A stretch of DNA of 64,000 nt from DASUDX01 sp036275365 (GTDB lineage Bacteria; Pseudomonadota; Gammaproteobacteria; Nevskiales; Nevskiaceae): the NCBI GenBank assembly GCA_036275365.1, contig DASUDX010000136.1:1-64000 (forward strand), in the 5' to 3' direction. A program made the position numbers and the translations under genes. Every line of letters begins with the position of its first letter. Within the stretch, counting starts at the first letter, position 1. The notes beneath the pieces are model-generated. The model worked only from the letters and a program-made list of their open reading frames with translations. It did not search any database and was not told the DNA's origin. Shown here piece after piece: positions 34,423 to 42,441 of this stretch.

Positions 34423-35748
34423 ATGACCCCCCGCGAAATCGTCACCGAACTCGACCGCCACATCGTTGGCCAGGCTGCCGCCAAGCGCGCGGTGGCGATC
34501 GCCCTGCGCAACCGCTGGCGGCGCCAGCAGCTCAGCGGCCCGATCAAGGCCGAGGTGCATCCCAAGAACATCCTGATGATCGGGCCCACGGGCGTGGGCA
34601 AGACCGAGATCGCGCGGCGCATCGCCAAGCTCACCAGTGCGCCCTTCGTCAAGGTCGAGGCCACCAAGTTCACCGAGGTGGGCTATGTGGGCAAGGATGT
34701 CGACTCGATCATCCGCGATCTGATGGACGCGGCGATCAAGCAGACCCGCGAGGCCGCCACGCGGCGGGTGCGTGACCGCGCCGCCGCCGCGGCCGAGGAA
34801 CGCATTCTCGATGTGCTGCTGCCACCGCCCAAGGATTTCGGCGAGCCCTCGGCCAGCCGCCAGACCGAGAACAGCGCGGCGCGTCAGGTGTTCCGCAAGC
34901 AGCTGCGCGAGGGCAAGCTCGACGAGAGCGAGATCGAGATCAAGCTCAGTGGTGCACCGCCGCAGGTGCAGCTGATGGGGCCGCCGGGGATGGAGGAAAT
35001 GACCGAGCAGCTGCGTGGCATGTTCGCCAACCTCGGGGCGGCCAAGCCGCGCACCAAGAAGATGAAGATCAAGGACGCCCTGCCCAGCCTGGTCGAGGAG
35101 GAGGCGGCGAAGCTGGTCGACGAGGAATCGATCCGCGCCGAGGCGCTGGAGACCGTCGAGAACAACGGCATCGTCTTCATCGACGAGATCGACAAGGTGT
35201 GCAAGCGCGGCGAGTATGTGGGTGCCGATGTCTCCCGCGAGGGCGTCCAGCGCGATCTGCTGCCGCTGATCGAGGGCTGCACGGTCACCACCAAGTACGG
35301 GGCGGTGAAGACCGACCACATCCTGTTCATCGCCAGCGGCGCCTTCCACATGGCCAAGCCCTCGGACCTGATTCCCGAGCTGCAGGGCCGGCTGCCGATC
35401 CGGGTGGAGCTGGATGCCCTCAAGACCGAGGACTTCGAGCGCATCCTCCGCGAACCGACCCATTCGCTCACCGCCCAGTACCAGGCGCTGATGCAGACCG
35501 AGCAGGTGACGCTGGGCTTCACCGACGACGGCATCCGCCGGCTCGCCGAGATCGCCTGGCAGGTCAACGAGCGCACCGAGAACATCGGCGCCCGCCGCCT
35601 GCACACGGTGATGGAGCGGTTGATGGAGGAGCTGGCCTTCGAGGCGCCTGACCGTGCCGGCAGCACGCTGCTGGTGGATGCCGCCTATGTCGACGGCAAG
35701 CTCTCCAAGCTCGCCGGCAACGAGGATCTGTCCCGCTACATCCTCTGA
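34423..35748 (+). CDS. hslU: HslUV protease ATPase subunit HslU
   Basis: HslU is the AAA+ ring that unfolds substrates and feeds them to HslV. The 441 residues contain the Walker A motif GPTGVGKTE, the GYVGKDVDS pore loop, the inserted I-domain (about residues 110-240), Walker B NGIVFIDEIDK and sensor-2 GARRLHTVMERL, with the conserved C-terminal LSRYIL tail that docks into HslV. All key residues are intact. It lies on the same transcript as hslV and is convergent with an unknown gene. Confidence 0.97.
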   Translation: MTPREIVTELDRHIVGQAAAKRAVAIALRNRWRRQQLSGPIKAEVHPKNILMIGPTGVGKTEIARRIAKLTSAPFVKVEATKFTEVGYVGKDVDSIIRDLMDAAIKQTREAATRRVRDRAAAAAEERILDVLLPPPKDFGEPSASRQTENSAARQVFRKQLREGKLDESEIEIKLSGAPPQVQLMGPPGMEEMTEQLRGMFANLGAAKPRTKKMKIKDALPSLVEEEAAKLVDEESIRAEALETVENNGIVFIDEIDKVCKRGEYVGADVSREGVQRDLLPLIEGCTVTTKYGAVKTDHILFIASGAFHMAKPSDLIPELQGRLPIRVELDALKTEDFERILREPTHSLTAQYQALMQTEQVTLGFTDDGIRRLAEIAWQVNERTENIGARRLHTVMERLMEELAFEAPDRAGSTLLVDAAYVDGKLSKLAGNEDLSRYIL

Positions 35749-35755
35749 GCCCGGC

Positions 35756-36415
35756 TCAGGCCTTGCGGTCCACCGTGTTGACCACCGCCGCGGCGAGGCT
35801 GAAGGGCTGATCGCCGAGCAGGGCGGCCAGCCCGGCGGGCAGGTCCTGCTTGTCCAGTTGCAGCAGCGAGACCTGCGCATACCCGCCCGGGGCCTCGCCC
35901 GCCCAGGTCTCGGCCACCGGCCCGTTCTTGCGGGTCGGGCGGATGCCCAGGGCTTCGAGCTTGGGGGACTTCGGCAGCAGCGCGTAGGCGCCGGCATCCA
36001 GCGAGGCGGTCGAGGCCTGCAGCTCCACCCAGGTGTTGAGATCGTGCTGCAGCAGCGGCTCGGTGAGCCGCTGCACCAGCGGCTGGGCGAGCATGCGCGA
36101 GAGGCTGCGCCCGGCCAGGCGTCCGGCCCTCTGCACCGGCGACAGGGCCCGCTCGCGGCTGCCCGCGGCCGGTGCCGCCGCCAGCGCCGGCCGCAGCACC
36201 GAGGCCAGATTGGTCTGCACATGGGCCCGCAGCCGCAGGCGCTCGCCGTTGCCATGCGGTTCGCTGACCACCTGCACCTTGAGCCTGAGCAGGGGGCCGA
36301 GATCGCCGGCCGGCAGCTCGGCGGCAAAGTCCACCCGCTCACCGCGCAGCAGCGGGCTGGCGGTGGTCTGGGCGATCGATCCCAGGCGCTGGCCCAGGCG
36401 GGAGAGCAGGCTCAT
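35756..36415 (-). CDS. Protein of unknown function downstream of hslU
   Basis: I do not recognise this 219-residue protein. It has no signal peptide or membrane helix. A Leu/Ala-rich amphipathic middle section (about 85-135, including AGRSLSRMLAQPLVQRLTEP) separates a beta-rich N-terminal third (VDFAAELPAGDLGPLLRLKV) from a C-terminal part rich in Leu and Gly (QLDKQDLPAGLAALLGDQPF). The ATG at 36415 begins MSLLSRLGQRLG. It overlaps no neighbour and is convergent with hslU by 7 bases. Codon use looks like the rest of the window, so it is likely real and native rather than acquired. Confidence 0.65.
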   Translation of the reverse strand: MSLLSRLGQRLGSIAQTTASPLLRGERVDFAAELPAGDLGPLLRLKVQVVSEPHGNGERLRLRAHVQTNLASVLRPALAAAPAAGSRERALSPVQRAGRLAGRSLSRMLAQPLVQRLTEPLLQHDLNTWVELQASTASLDAGAYALLPKSPKLEALGIRPTRKNGPVAETWAGEAPGGYAQVSLLQLDKQDLPAGLAALLGDQPFSLAAAVVNTVDRKA

Positions 36416-36501
36416 CGGCTTCTCGGAAGGAGCGGGGATGCGGCCATCTTAGCCAGAGCCGCCCCGCGCGCGGACGGCCGCCGCGCCGCGCGGCTCCGGC
36501 C

Positions 36502-37353
36502 TCAGGGCCGGCGCAGGAAGGCCTCGGTCATCTTCTGCGCGAGGCGGAAGTACAGCTCCGGCGATACCCGCTTGAGGCGCGCCCGCGACCGGGCATCCGG
36601 ATGAGTCATCACCATGAAGCGGTTGTTGAGCACGGCATCGAGGATGTCGGCGGCCACATCCTCGGCACTGACCGTGGCCTTGGCCATCAGCCGCTCGACG
36701 ATGCGGTTCATCTGCGGCGCCGCGTCCAGCGCCGGGTCGGCCGCCAGGGCGCGGCTGGTCTCCAGCAGGCGGGTCTTGAAGAAGCTCGGGCAGGCCACGC
36801 TCACCCCCACCTGCGAGGGGAACAGCTCGTAGCGCAGCGTTTCCGACAGCGAGATCACCGCTGCCTTGGCGGCGTTGTAGCTGGCCATGGCTGGCGGGTT
36901 GGCGATGCCGGCAAAGCTCGCCACATTGACGATGTGCCCGCCGCGCTGGGCCTGCAGCAGCGGAATCACCGCCCGCGCGCCGCGCACACAGCCCAGCAGA
37001 TTGATGTCCAGCACCTGCTGCCACTGCGCCAGCGGGGCATCGGCCACGGTGCCGGCGGTGGCGATGCCGGCGTTGTTGATCAGCACATCGAGCCCGTTCC
37101 ACTCGCGCTGCAGGCGGTCGACCGCCGCAGAGAAGGAGGCTTCGCTGCAGACATCCACGGCCAGGGCAAGACCAGTGCCGCCAGCCGCCCGCAGCAGGCC
37201 GAGGGTTTGTTCGGCCGCCGCGGCGTCGCGATCGCTGCAGGCGACCCGCCAGCCGCGCGCGGCGAAGGCGAGGGCGCAGGCCCGGCCGAGGCCGCTGCCG
37301 GCACCGGTGATGAGCACACGGGAGTCGAGCAGCCGGCGGCGCGGAGCGGTCAT
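36502..37353 (-). CDS. Short-chain dehydrogenase/reductase
   Basis: The 283-residue protein is a classical SDR: cofactor motif TGAGSGLGRA, structural NNAG (DVLINNAGIATAG), and catalytic Ser, Tyr and Lys in VASFAGIANPPAMASYNAAKA. Residues after the first strand (ACSDRDAA) suggest NAD(P) use, but which one is not certain. A C-terminal extension (DARSRARLKRVSPELYFRLA) is seen in SDRs from lipid-linked clusters. It starts one base after the acyl-ACP desaturase stop on the same strand, so the two are co-transcribed and probably act on the same fatty-acid pathway. Substrate unknown. Confidence 0.9.
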   Translation of the reverse strand: MTAPRRRLLDSRVLITGAGSGLGRACALAFAARGWRVACSDRDAAAAEQTLGLLRAAGGTGLALAVDVCSEASFSAAVDRLQREWNGLDVLINNAGIATAGTVADAPLAQWQQVLDINLLGCVRGARAVIPLLQAQRGGHIVNVASFAGIANPPAMASYNAAKAAVISLSETLRYELFPSQVGVSVACPSFFKTRLLETSRALAADPALDAAPQMNRIVERLMAKATVSAEDVAADILDAVLNNRFMVMTHPDARSRARLKRVSPELYFRLAQKMTEAFLRRP

Positions 37354-37354
37354 G

Positions 37355-38341
37355 TCAGAGCGTCAGGGTGCGGCCGTCGAGCAGGGGGAAGGCGAAGGCC
37401 CGCGGGCTGGTCTTGCTGTCGAGGTAGTCGGCCATGCGCGCCAGCCGCGCCGGCACCTTCATCAGCTTTTCCTGCATCTGCCGGCCGAGCGCATCAAGGC
37501 CGGTGAGCACGCCGATCTTCCAGTAGGCCAGCAGCTCCTCGACGATCTTCAGATACTGGCGGGTGCCGAAGATCTCGCTGCGGCGCAGGACCTCGCTCAT
37601 GTCGGCGAAGCCGGCGATGTTGTGGCCGGGCATGGCGAAGTTGATGGTGACCTTGAGCAGGCTGGACAGCGCCCGGCTCGGGTCCAGCCGCAGGATCTCG
37701 CCGAACACCGCCCGGTAGAACAGGTAGTGGCGGGACTCGTCACCGGCGACATGGGCCAGCACCCGCTGCAGGGTGGGTTCGATGCCGCCGGCCTGGCGGC
37801 CGGTGTTGGCATGGCTGATCTGGGTCGCCTTCTCCTGCAGCGAGGTATAGGCCAGCAGGCGGTAGGGATCGCGTTCCCAGTCCGGATCGAATCCGGCCTC
37901 GATGTACTGGTACTGCAGGCGCTCGACCTCGCCCATGTTGAAGACCCGGGCGTCGCGCACATAGTCGCGCATCACGCAGCCGTGGCGGTCTTCCTCGGCC
38001 GTCCACAGATTGTTCCACTCGCGCCAGGGCGAGTCGCCGCCGAAATGGATGGCGATCAGCCGGTGGAAATGCGGCAGGCCCTCCTCGGTGAGCAGGTTCA
38101 GCGCCAGCGCCACCCGCACGCTGTCCGGCAGCTCGCGGGCGGCGCGGCGCAGCTCGCCCAGCGCCTGGTCGCGCGCCTCGTCACAGCGGGCGTCGGCGGG
38201 CAGGTGATCGTTGGGGAACCACAGCTTGCGCCGCGCCTGGTGCTCGGCGGTTTCCGCGCGCACCACCGGCTCGAGGGCGCGCAGCACCTCGAGCTGATGC
38301 GGATTGCCGAACGGCGGCGCGGTATGGGCAACGGCAGACAT
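37355..38341 (-). CDS. Acyl-ACP desaturase (ferritin-like diiron)
   Basis: This 328-residue soluble enzyme introduces a double bond into acyl-ACP chains. It shows the two diiron motifs of the type-2 family: WTAEEDRHG and AGDESRHYLFYRAVF, and the substrate-channel helix around NLLTEEGLPHFHRLI. I chose the ATG at 38341 (MSAVAHTAPP), with GGAG upstream; a GTG lies four codons earlier. Bacterial members are less common than membrane desaturases and are best known from actinobacteria and some gammaproteobacteria. Pairing with the SDR downstream suggests unsaturated fatty-acid or wax-type lipid metabolism. Confidence 0.9.
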   Translation of the reverse strand: MSAVAHTAPPFGNPHQLEVLRALEPVVRAETAEHQARRKLWFPNDHLPADARCDEARDQALGELRRAARELPDSVRVALALNLLTEEGLPHFHRLIAIHFGGDSPWREWNNLWTAEEDRHGCVMRDYVRDARVFNMGEVERLQYQYIEAGFDPDWERDPYRLLAYTSLQEKATQISHANTGRQAGGIEPTLQRVLAHVAGDESRHYLFYRAVFGEILRLDPSRALSSLLKVTINFAMPGHNIAGFADMSEVLRRSEIFGTRQYLKIVEELLAYWKIGVLTGLDALGRQMQEKLMKVPARLARMADYLDSKTSPRAFAFPLLDGRTLTL

Positions 38342-38431
38342 GGACGACGGCACTCCAGAGACGGACCGATGGCGCGGTTTACGGCTGGCCGGGCGGTCCG
38401 GATTCCCTGGCAGTGTAGCCGGTGTGGGGCG

Positions 38432-38986
38432 CTAGCCCGCAGCGCCGGCGCGGACCAGGGTGAGGAATTCCTGGCGGGTCCGCGGGTCATCGCGGAAGCG
38501 CCCGATCATCATCGAGGTGATCATCGAGGAGTTCTGCTTCTCGACCCCGCGCATCATCGCGCACAGATGTTTCGCTTCGACGACCACCGCCACCCCCTTG
38601 GCATTGGTCACCTGCTGGATGCACTGGCCGATCTGCTTGGTGAGGTTTTCCTGGATCTGCAGCCGCCGCGCGAACATGTCGACGATCCGCGGCACCTTGG
38701 ACAGGCCGATCACCTTGCCGTTGGGCAGATAGGCGACATGGGCCTTGCCGATGAACGGCAGCAGATGATGCTCGCAGAGCGAGTACAACTCGATATCACG
38801 GACGATCACCATCTCGTCGTTGCTGGATTCGAAGATGGCGTCGTTGACGATTTCGTCGATATCCTGCTCATAGCCCTGGGTCAGGAAGGCCATGGCCTTG
38901 GCCGCGCGATGCGGTGTTTTCAGCAGGCCCTCCCGCTCGGGGTTCTCCCCTACGGCTTCGATGATGGCCCGGAACTGTTCTTCCAC
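38432..38986 (-). CDS. folE: GTP cyclohydrolase I
   Basis: FolE catalyses the first step of tetrahydrofolate (and pterin) synthesis from GTP. The 184 residues contain the zinc ligands in SLCEHHLLPFIG and KHLCAMMRGV, and GLSKVPRIVDMFARRLQ. No ATG is available; I chose the GTG at 38986 (VEEQFRAIIEAVGE), which follows GGGGAT six bases upstream, over a TTG 78 bases earlier (39064) that would overlap the divergent parB frame. It provides the pterin used by PhhA earlier in the window, but the genes are unlinked. Confidence 0.94.
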   Translation of the reverse strand: MEEQFRAIIEAVGENPEREGLLKTPHRAAKAMAFLTQGYEQDIDEIVNDAIFESSNDEMVIVRDIELYSLCEHHLLPFIGKAHVAYLPNGKVIGLSKVPRIVDMFARRLQIQENLTKQIGQCIQQVTNAKGVAVVVEAKHLCAMMRGVEKQNSSMITSMMIGRFRDDPRTRQEFLTLVRAGAAG

Positions 38987-39099
38987 GATGATCCCCGGTG
39001 ATACCGCTGTTGGTCCGCTGGCGCGGGTGAACCCGCTCGATTGTGGCACGAGGTCTGCGGACAAGGCCCGCGGCCGGCCGCGCAGACGAGGTTGAAGCG

Positions 39100-39933
39100 G
39101 TGTCCAGCCCCGAACGCCCCGCAGGCACCCGCCAGCTGCCGCTGGATCGCATCCGGCCCGGCAGCGGCCAGGCGCGCCGCCACTTCGATGCCGAGGCGCT
39201 GGCCGATCTCGCCCGCAGCCTGCGCGAGTCCGGCCAGGTGCAGCCGGTGGTGGTGCGTGCGCGGGGCGAGGTCTTCGAGCTGCTGGCTGGCGAGCGCCGC
39301 TGGCGTGCCGCGCAGCTGGCCGGCTGGACCCATCTGGAGGCGGTGATCCGCGACGATCTCGACGAGGACGAGGCCCATGTCCTCGGCCTGGTGGAGAACC
39401 TGCAGCGCGAATCGCTGATGCCGATCGAGGCGGCCGAGGGCCTGCGGCGTCTGAGCCAGCGCTGGCAGCTGACCCACGAGCAGATCGGCAGCCGCATCGG
39501 CAAATCGCGCGAGTACGTCAGCAACCATCTGCGGCTGCTCAAGCTCTGCGCACCGGTGCAGGAGGCGGTCAACCGCGGCGAGCTGGAACTCGGCCACGCC
39601 AAGGTGCTGGCCAGCCTGCCGGAGGCGCGCCAGCGCGCACTGGCCGAGGCCACGCGGGCCGGGCGCTGGTCGGTGCGGCGACTGGAGCGCGAGGCGGCCC
39701 GGGGGCGTGCGCGGACCGCGCCGGCGCCGGCCGATCAGGACGACTGGCAGCGTCTGCAGCAGGCGCTCGCCGACCAGCTGGGCTGCCCGGTGCGGCTGCT
39801 GCGCGAGTCCGCCCAGCGCGGCGAGCTGTGCCTGCGCTTCCACTCGCTGGAGGAGCTGGAGGGGCTGCTGCAGCGTCTGGGCTACCGCGAGTCCGGCGCC
39901 GGGCGCGGAGTTATCGACAGCGTCGATGGATAA
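39100..39933 (+). CDS. parB: ParB/Noc-family DNA-binding protein (no adjacent parA)
   Basis: The 277-residue protein has the ParB N-terminal CTP/DNA-binding region: RQLPLDRIRPGSGQARRHFD, then the GERRWRAAQLAG motif, LVENLQRESLMPIEAA and a helix-turn-helix (THEQIGSRIGKSREYVSNHLRLLKL). The C-terminal dimerisation domain (about 220-277) is present. I chose the GTG at 39100, preceded by GAGG, over a GTG at 39043. No parA is adjacent; the upstream neighbour is divergent folE. It is either the chromosomal partition ParB with parA elsewhere or a paralog with a separate role. The last codons overlap DnaA-box-like sites. Confidence 0.85.
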   Translation: MSSPERPAGTRQLPLDRIRPGSGQARRHFDAEALADLARSLRESGQVQPVVVRARGEVFELLAGERRWRAAQLAGWTHLEAVIRDDLDEDEAHVLGLVENLQRESLMPIEAAEGLRRLSQRWQLTHEQIGSRIGKSREYVSNHLRLLKLCAPVQEAVNRGELELGHAKVLASLPEARQRALAEATRAGRWSVRRLEREAARGRARTAPAPADQDDWQRLQQALADQLGCPVRLLRESAQRGELCLRFHSLEELEGLLQRLGYRESGAGRGVIDSVDG

Positions 39934-39945
39934 CCCTGTGGATAA
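39911..39945. promoter_or_regulatory. Cluster of DnaA-box-like sites at the parB 3' end
   Basis: Within 35 bases there is TTATCGACA (39911-39919, one mismatch to TTATCCACA), a minus-strand TTATCCATC (39925-39933, two mismatches), and TGTGGATAA (39937-39945), the exact complement of the consensus DnaA box. A small hairpin ATCGAC/GTCGAT (39913-39927) overlaps the first two. The sites straddle the parB stop codon. Function as DnaA sites is inference; the region is not AT-rich enough to look like an unwinding element. Confidence 0.4.
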
Positions 39946-39984
39946 GCCCCTCCGCCGCCGCAGCGAGGCCCGCTGCGAGCAGCC

Positions 39985-40803
39985 TTGTCTACCTCCTGGT
40001 CAGGTTCTGACCGCCGACGCCGGGAGCCCCCGCTGAGCACCCTGCTGCCCTGGCGGCTGGAGGAACGCCGCAGCGATCGGGCCCGCCAGATCCGCATCGA
40101 GATCCGCGCCACCGACTGCGTGCGTCTGGTCATTCCCCGGCGCGCCAGCCGCAGCGATGCCCACCGCTTCCTGCGCGAGCGCCTCGGCTGGATCGAGGAC
40201 CAGCTGCATGAGCTGCGGCGCGAGCAGCAGCGCTCGCTGGTGGACACCGTCGAGCGCACCCGTCCGCTGGCCTGGGACGACCGCGACCGCCTGCTGTTCG
40301 AGGGCCAGCCGACGGCGCTGCGCTGCCTCTACAACCCCAGCCCGCGGGTGCGCGTGGTGTTCCACCCGGCGGCGGAGGGACCCGCCTGGTTCTGTCTGTG
40401 GTGCCCGCCGGGGACCGCCGAGGCGGCACGGGAACGCGCCCTGCTGCAGACGCTGCGCGAGTGCGCCCGGGACCGCGCCCGCTTCTGGCTGGAGCAGGAG
40501 GCGCCGCGGCTGGGGGTGCGCTATCTGGGTCCCCGTCTGGGCGATCAGCGCAGCCTCTGGGGCAGCTGCGCCCCGAGCGGGCTGATCAGCCTGTCCTGGC
40601 GGCTGGTGCTGGCGCCGCCGGCGGTGCTGCGCTATGTGGTGGTCCACGAACTCTGCCACCGCCGGCATGCCGATCACTCGACCCGCTTCTGGGATCTGGT
40701 GGCGCGCCAGCTGCCGGATTACCAGGAAGCCCGCCAGTGGCTGCACGAGCATGGCGGGCTGTTGCATCGGGAACCGCGCCATCACCCGCCGGGCGGCGGG
40801 TGA
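39985..40803 (+). CDS. YgjP-type metallopeptidase-like protein (DUF45)
   Basis: The 272-residue protein ends in the zinc peptidase signature VVHELCHRRHADHSTRFW, with the family segment LGDQRSLWGSCAPSGLISLSWRLVL just before it. This identifies the DUF45/YgjP family of gluzincin-like peptidases related to SprT. No signal peptide is visible. The only possible start in the frame is a TTG at 39985 or a CTG about 18 codons later, so the N-terminus is uncertain. It lies 51 bases after parB on the same strand. Biological role unknown. Confidence 0.82.
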   Translation: MSTSWSGSDRRRREPPLSTLLPWRLEERRSDRARQIRIEIRATDCVRLVIPRRASRSDAHRFLRERLGWIEDQLHELRREQQRSLVDTVERTRPLAWDDRDRLLFEGQPTALRCLYNPSPRVRVVFHPAAEGPAWFCLWCPPGTAEAARERALLQTLRECARDRARFWLEQEAPRLGVRYLGPRLGDQRSLWGSCAPSGLISLSWRLVLAPPAVLRYVVVHELCHRRHADHSTRFWDLVARQLPDYQEARQWLHEHGGLLHREPRHHPPGGG

Positions 40804-40834
40804 GGACGCGGCGGATCGATCGGCGCGGCGCGCC

Positions 40835-41119
40835 TCAGGGCGTCTTGGCCGGTGCGCTGCCGCCGACGGTGATCTCGTCGGCGATCGCCTCGTAGGTCTT
40901 CTCGCCGATGCCGTCGACCTTGCGCAGATCTTCCTTGCTCTTGAACGGGCCGTTCTTGCTCCGGTAGTCGAGAATGGCCTGGGCCTTGGCCGGCCCGATG
41001 CCGGCCAGCTTTTCGAGCGTCTTGGCATCGGCGGTGTTGATATCGACGGCCGGCCAGGCCGGCACCGACAGCATCAGGCCCAGGCCGATCAGGGTGGCAC
41101 GCAGGAGATTCCGGTTCAT
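40835..41119 (-). CDS. ComEA-like helix-hairpin-helix protein
   Basis: The 94-residue protein has a signal peptide (about 1-25, cleaved near WPAVD) and two helix-hairpin-helix motifs (VDINTADAKTLEKLAGIGP and DLRKVDGIGEKTYEAIAD) that bind DNA without sequence specificity. It matches the small ComEA-type proteins which in naturally transformable gammaproteobacteria bind incoming DNA in the periplasm. The ATG at 41119 has GGAG upstream. It is alone, so a competence role is inferred, but the type IV pilus genes elsewhere in the window fit such a role. Confidence 0.88.
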   Translation of the reverse strand: MNRNLLRATLIGLGLMLSVPAWPAVDINTADAKTLEKLAGIGPAKAQAILDYRSKNGPFKSKEDLRKVDGIGEKTYEAIADEITVGGSAPAKTP

Positions 41120-41289
41120 CGCACGCTCCACATCGAATGCGGTTGCACCGCGGGATCCCCATGGTGCGCCGCCGCGGCGGCGATGCAGCAGACATTTGAA
41201 TGCTGTTTTTCTGACCTCGAACTGACGAGGCTCTGACCACGCGATGACGGTGACTGGACCGCGGAATGACGCCCGCCGGAGCGGCTGCC

Positions 41290-42438
41290 TCAGCGCAGCC
41301 GGCGCAGGTCGAACAGGCGTTCGTGCTCGTCGATGGCGTAGCGATCGGTCATCCCGGCGATGTAGTCGGCCACGATCCGCGCGCGGCCGGCCTCACCCTC
41401 GGCCGCTTCGGCGCGCTGGGCCTGGGCGAAGAACTCCGGGGGCAGCAGACGCGGATCGCCGTACAGCGCCGTGAACAGATCGCGGATCACCCGCTGCGCC
41501 TTGACCATCACCCGGTAGACCTGGTGGTGTCGGTACAGCGCCTCGCGCAGGAAGCGCTTGAGCGTCTGGCACTCCGCCACCAGCTCGGGGCTGTGGGCGA
41601 CCAGCGGTGCCGGCGCGGCGCGAACCTCGGCCAGGCTTCTCGGCTGCCGCTCGGCGAGCTGCCGCTGGGTGTGGGCAATCAGATCGGTGACCAGGGTGTA
41701 GATGATCCGGCGGATGGTCTCGTGGCGTTCCTGCTTCGGCGTCAGATCCGCATGCAGGGCCAGCACCATGTCGTGATGACGGGCGAACAGCGGCACCTCG
41801 CGCAGCTGCTCGATGCTCAGCAGGCGGGCGCGCAGGCCATCGTCCATGTCGTGGTTGTTGTAGGCGATCTCGTCGGCGAGGTTGGCGATCTGCGCCTCGA
41901 GGCTGGGCTGCTGGCGCTGCAGGAAGCGCTGGCCGACATCGCCGAGGGTCTCCGCCCGCCGCAGCGAGCAGTGCTTGAGAATGCCCTCGCGGGTCTCGAA
42001 GGTGAGATTGAGGCCGCGGAAGCCGGCGTACTTGTCCTCCAGCTCGTCGACCACCCGCAGCGACTGGGCGTTGTGCTCGAAGCCACCGTGCTCGCGCATG
42101 CAGGCGTTGAGCGCGTCCTGTCCGGCGTGCCCGAACGGGGTGTGGCCGAGGTCGTGGGCCAGCGAGATGGCCTCGCAGAGATCCTCGTTCAGGCCCAGGG
42201 TGCGGGCCAGGGTGCGGGCGATCTGGGCGACTTCCAGCGAGTGGGTCAGCCGGGTGCGGAACAGATCCCCCTCGTGGTTGACGAAGACCTGGGTCTTGTA
42301 TTCGAGGCGACGGAAGGCGGCGCTGTGGATGATGCGGTCGCGGTCGCGCTGGAACTCGCTGCGGTGGCCCGGATGCGGCTCCGGGTGGCGCCGGCCGCGC
42401 GACTGGGCCTCGTCCGCCGCATAGGGGGCGAGGCCCAT
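41290..42438 (-). CDS. dgt: dGTPase-like HD-domain triphosphohydrolase
   Basis: The 382-residue protein matches the dGTPase-like family that hydrolyses deoxynucleoside triphosphates to nucleosides and tripolyphosphate. The HD metal site is present as THSLEVAQIARTLA and AISLAHDLGHTPFGHAG, with further ligand Asp in IANLADEIAYNNHDMDD. N-terminal RDRDRIIHSAAFRRLEYKTQVF is diagnostic. It begins 3 bases after the aroB stop and so belongs to the pil-aro transcription unit. It controls dNTP pools or phage defence in other bacteria. Confidence 0.93.
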   Translation of the reverse strand: MGLAPYAADEAQSRGRRHPEPHPGHRSEFQRDRDRIIHSAAFRRLEYKTQVFVNHEGDLFRTRLTHSLEVAQIARTLARTLGLNEDLCEAISLAHDLGHTPFGHAGQDALNACMREHGGFEHNAQSLRVVDELEDKYAGFRGLNLTFETREGILKHCSLRRAETLGDVGQRFLQRQQPSLEAQIANLADEIAYNNHDMDDGLRARLLSIEQLREVPLFARHHDMVLALHADLTPKQERHETIRRIIYTLVTDLIAHTQRQLAERQPRSLAEVRAAPAPLVAHSPELVAECQTLKRFLREALYRHHQVYRVMVKAQRVIRDLFTALYGDPRLLPPEFFAQAQRAEAAEGEAGRARIVADYIAGMTDRYAIDEHERLFDLRRLR

Positions 42439-42441
42439 GGC

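Noticed and set aside
38428..38446. A hairpin GGCGCT/AGCGCC overlapping the folE stop codon
   Set aside because: It has only 6 bp, a 7-base loop and no T-run, so it does not qualify as a terminator.
41167..41182. A 16-bp perfect palindrome CGCCGCCGCGGCGGCG upstream of the ComEA-like gene
   Set aside because: Simple CGC/GCG repeats of this sort arise readily in GC-rich DNA and nothing else supports a regulatory role.
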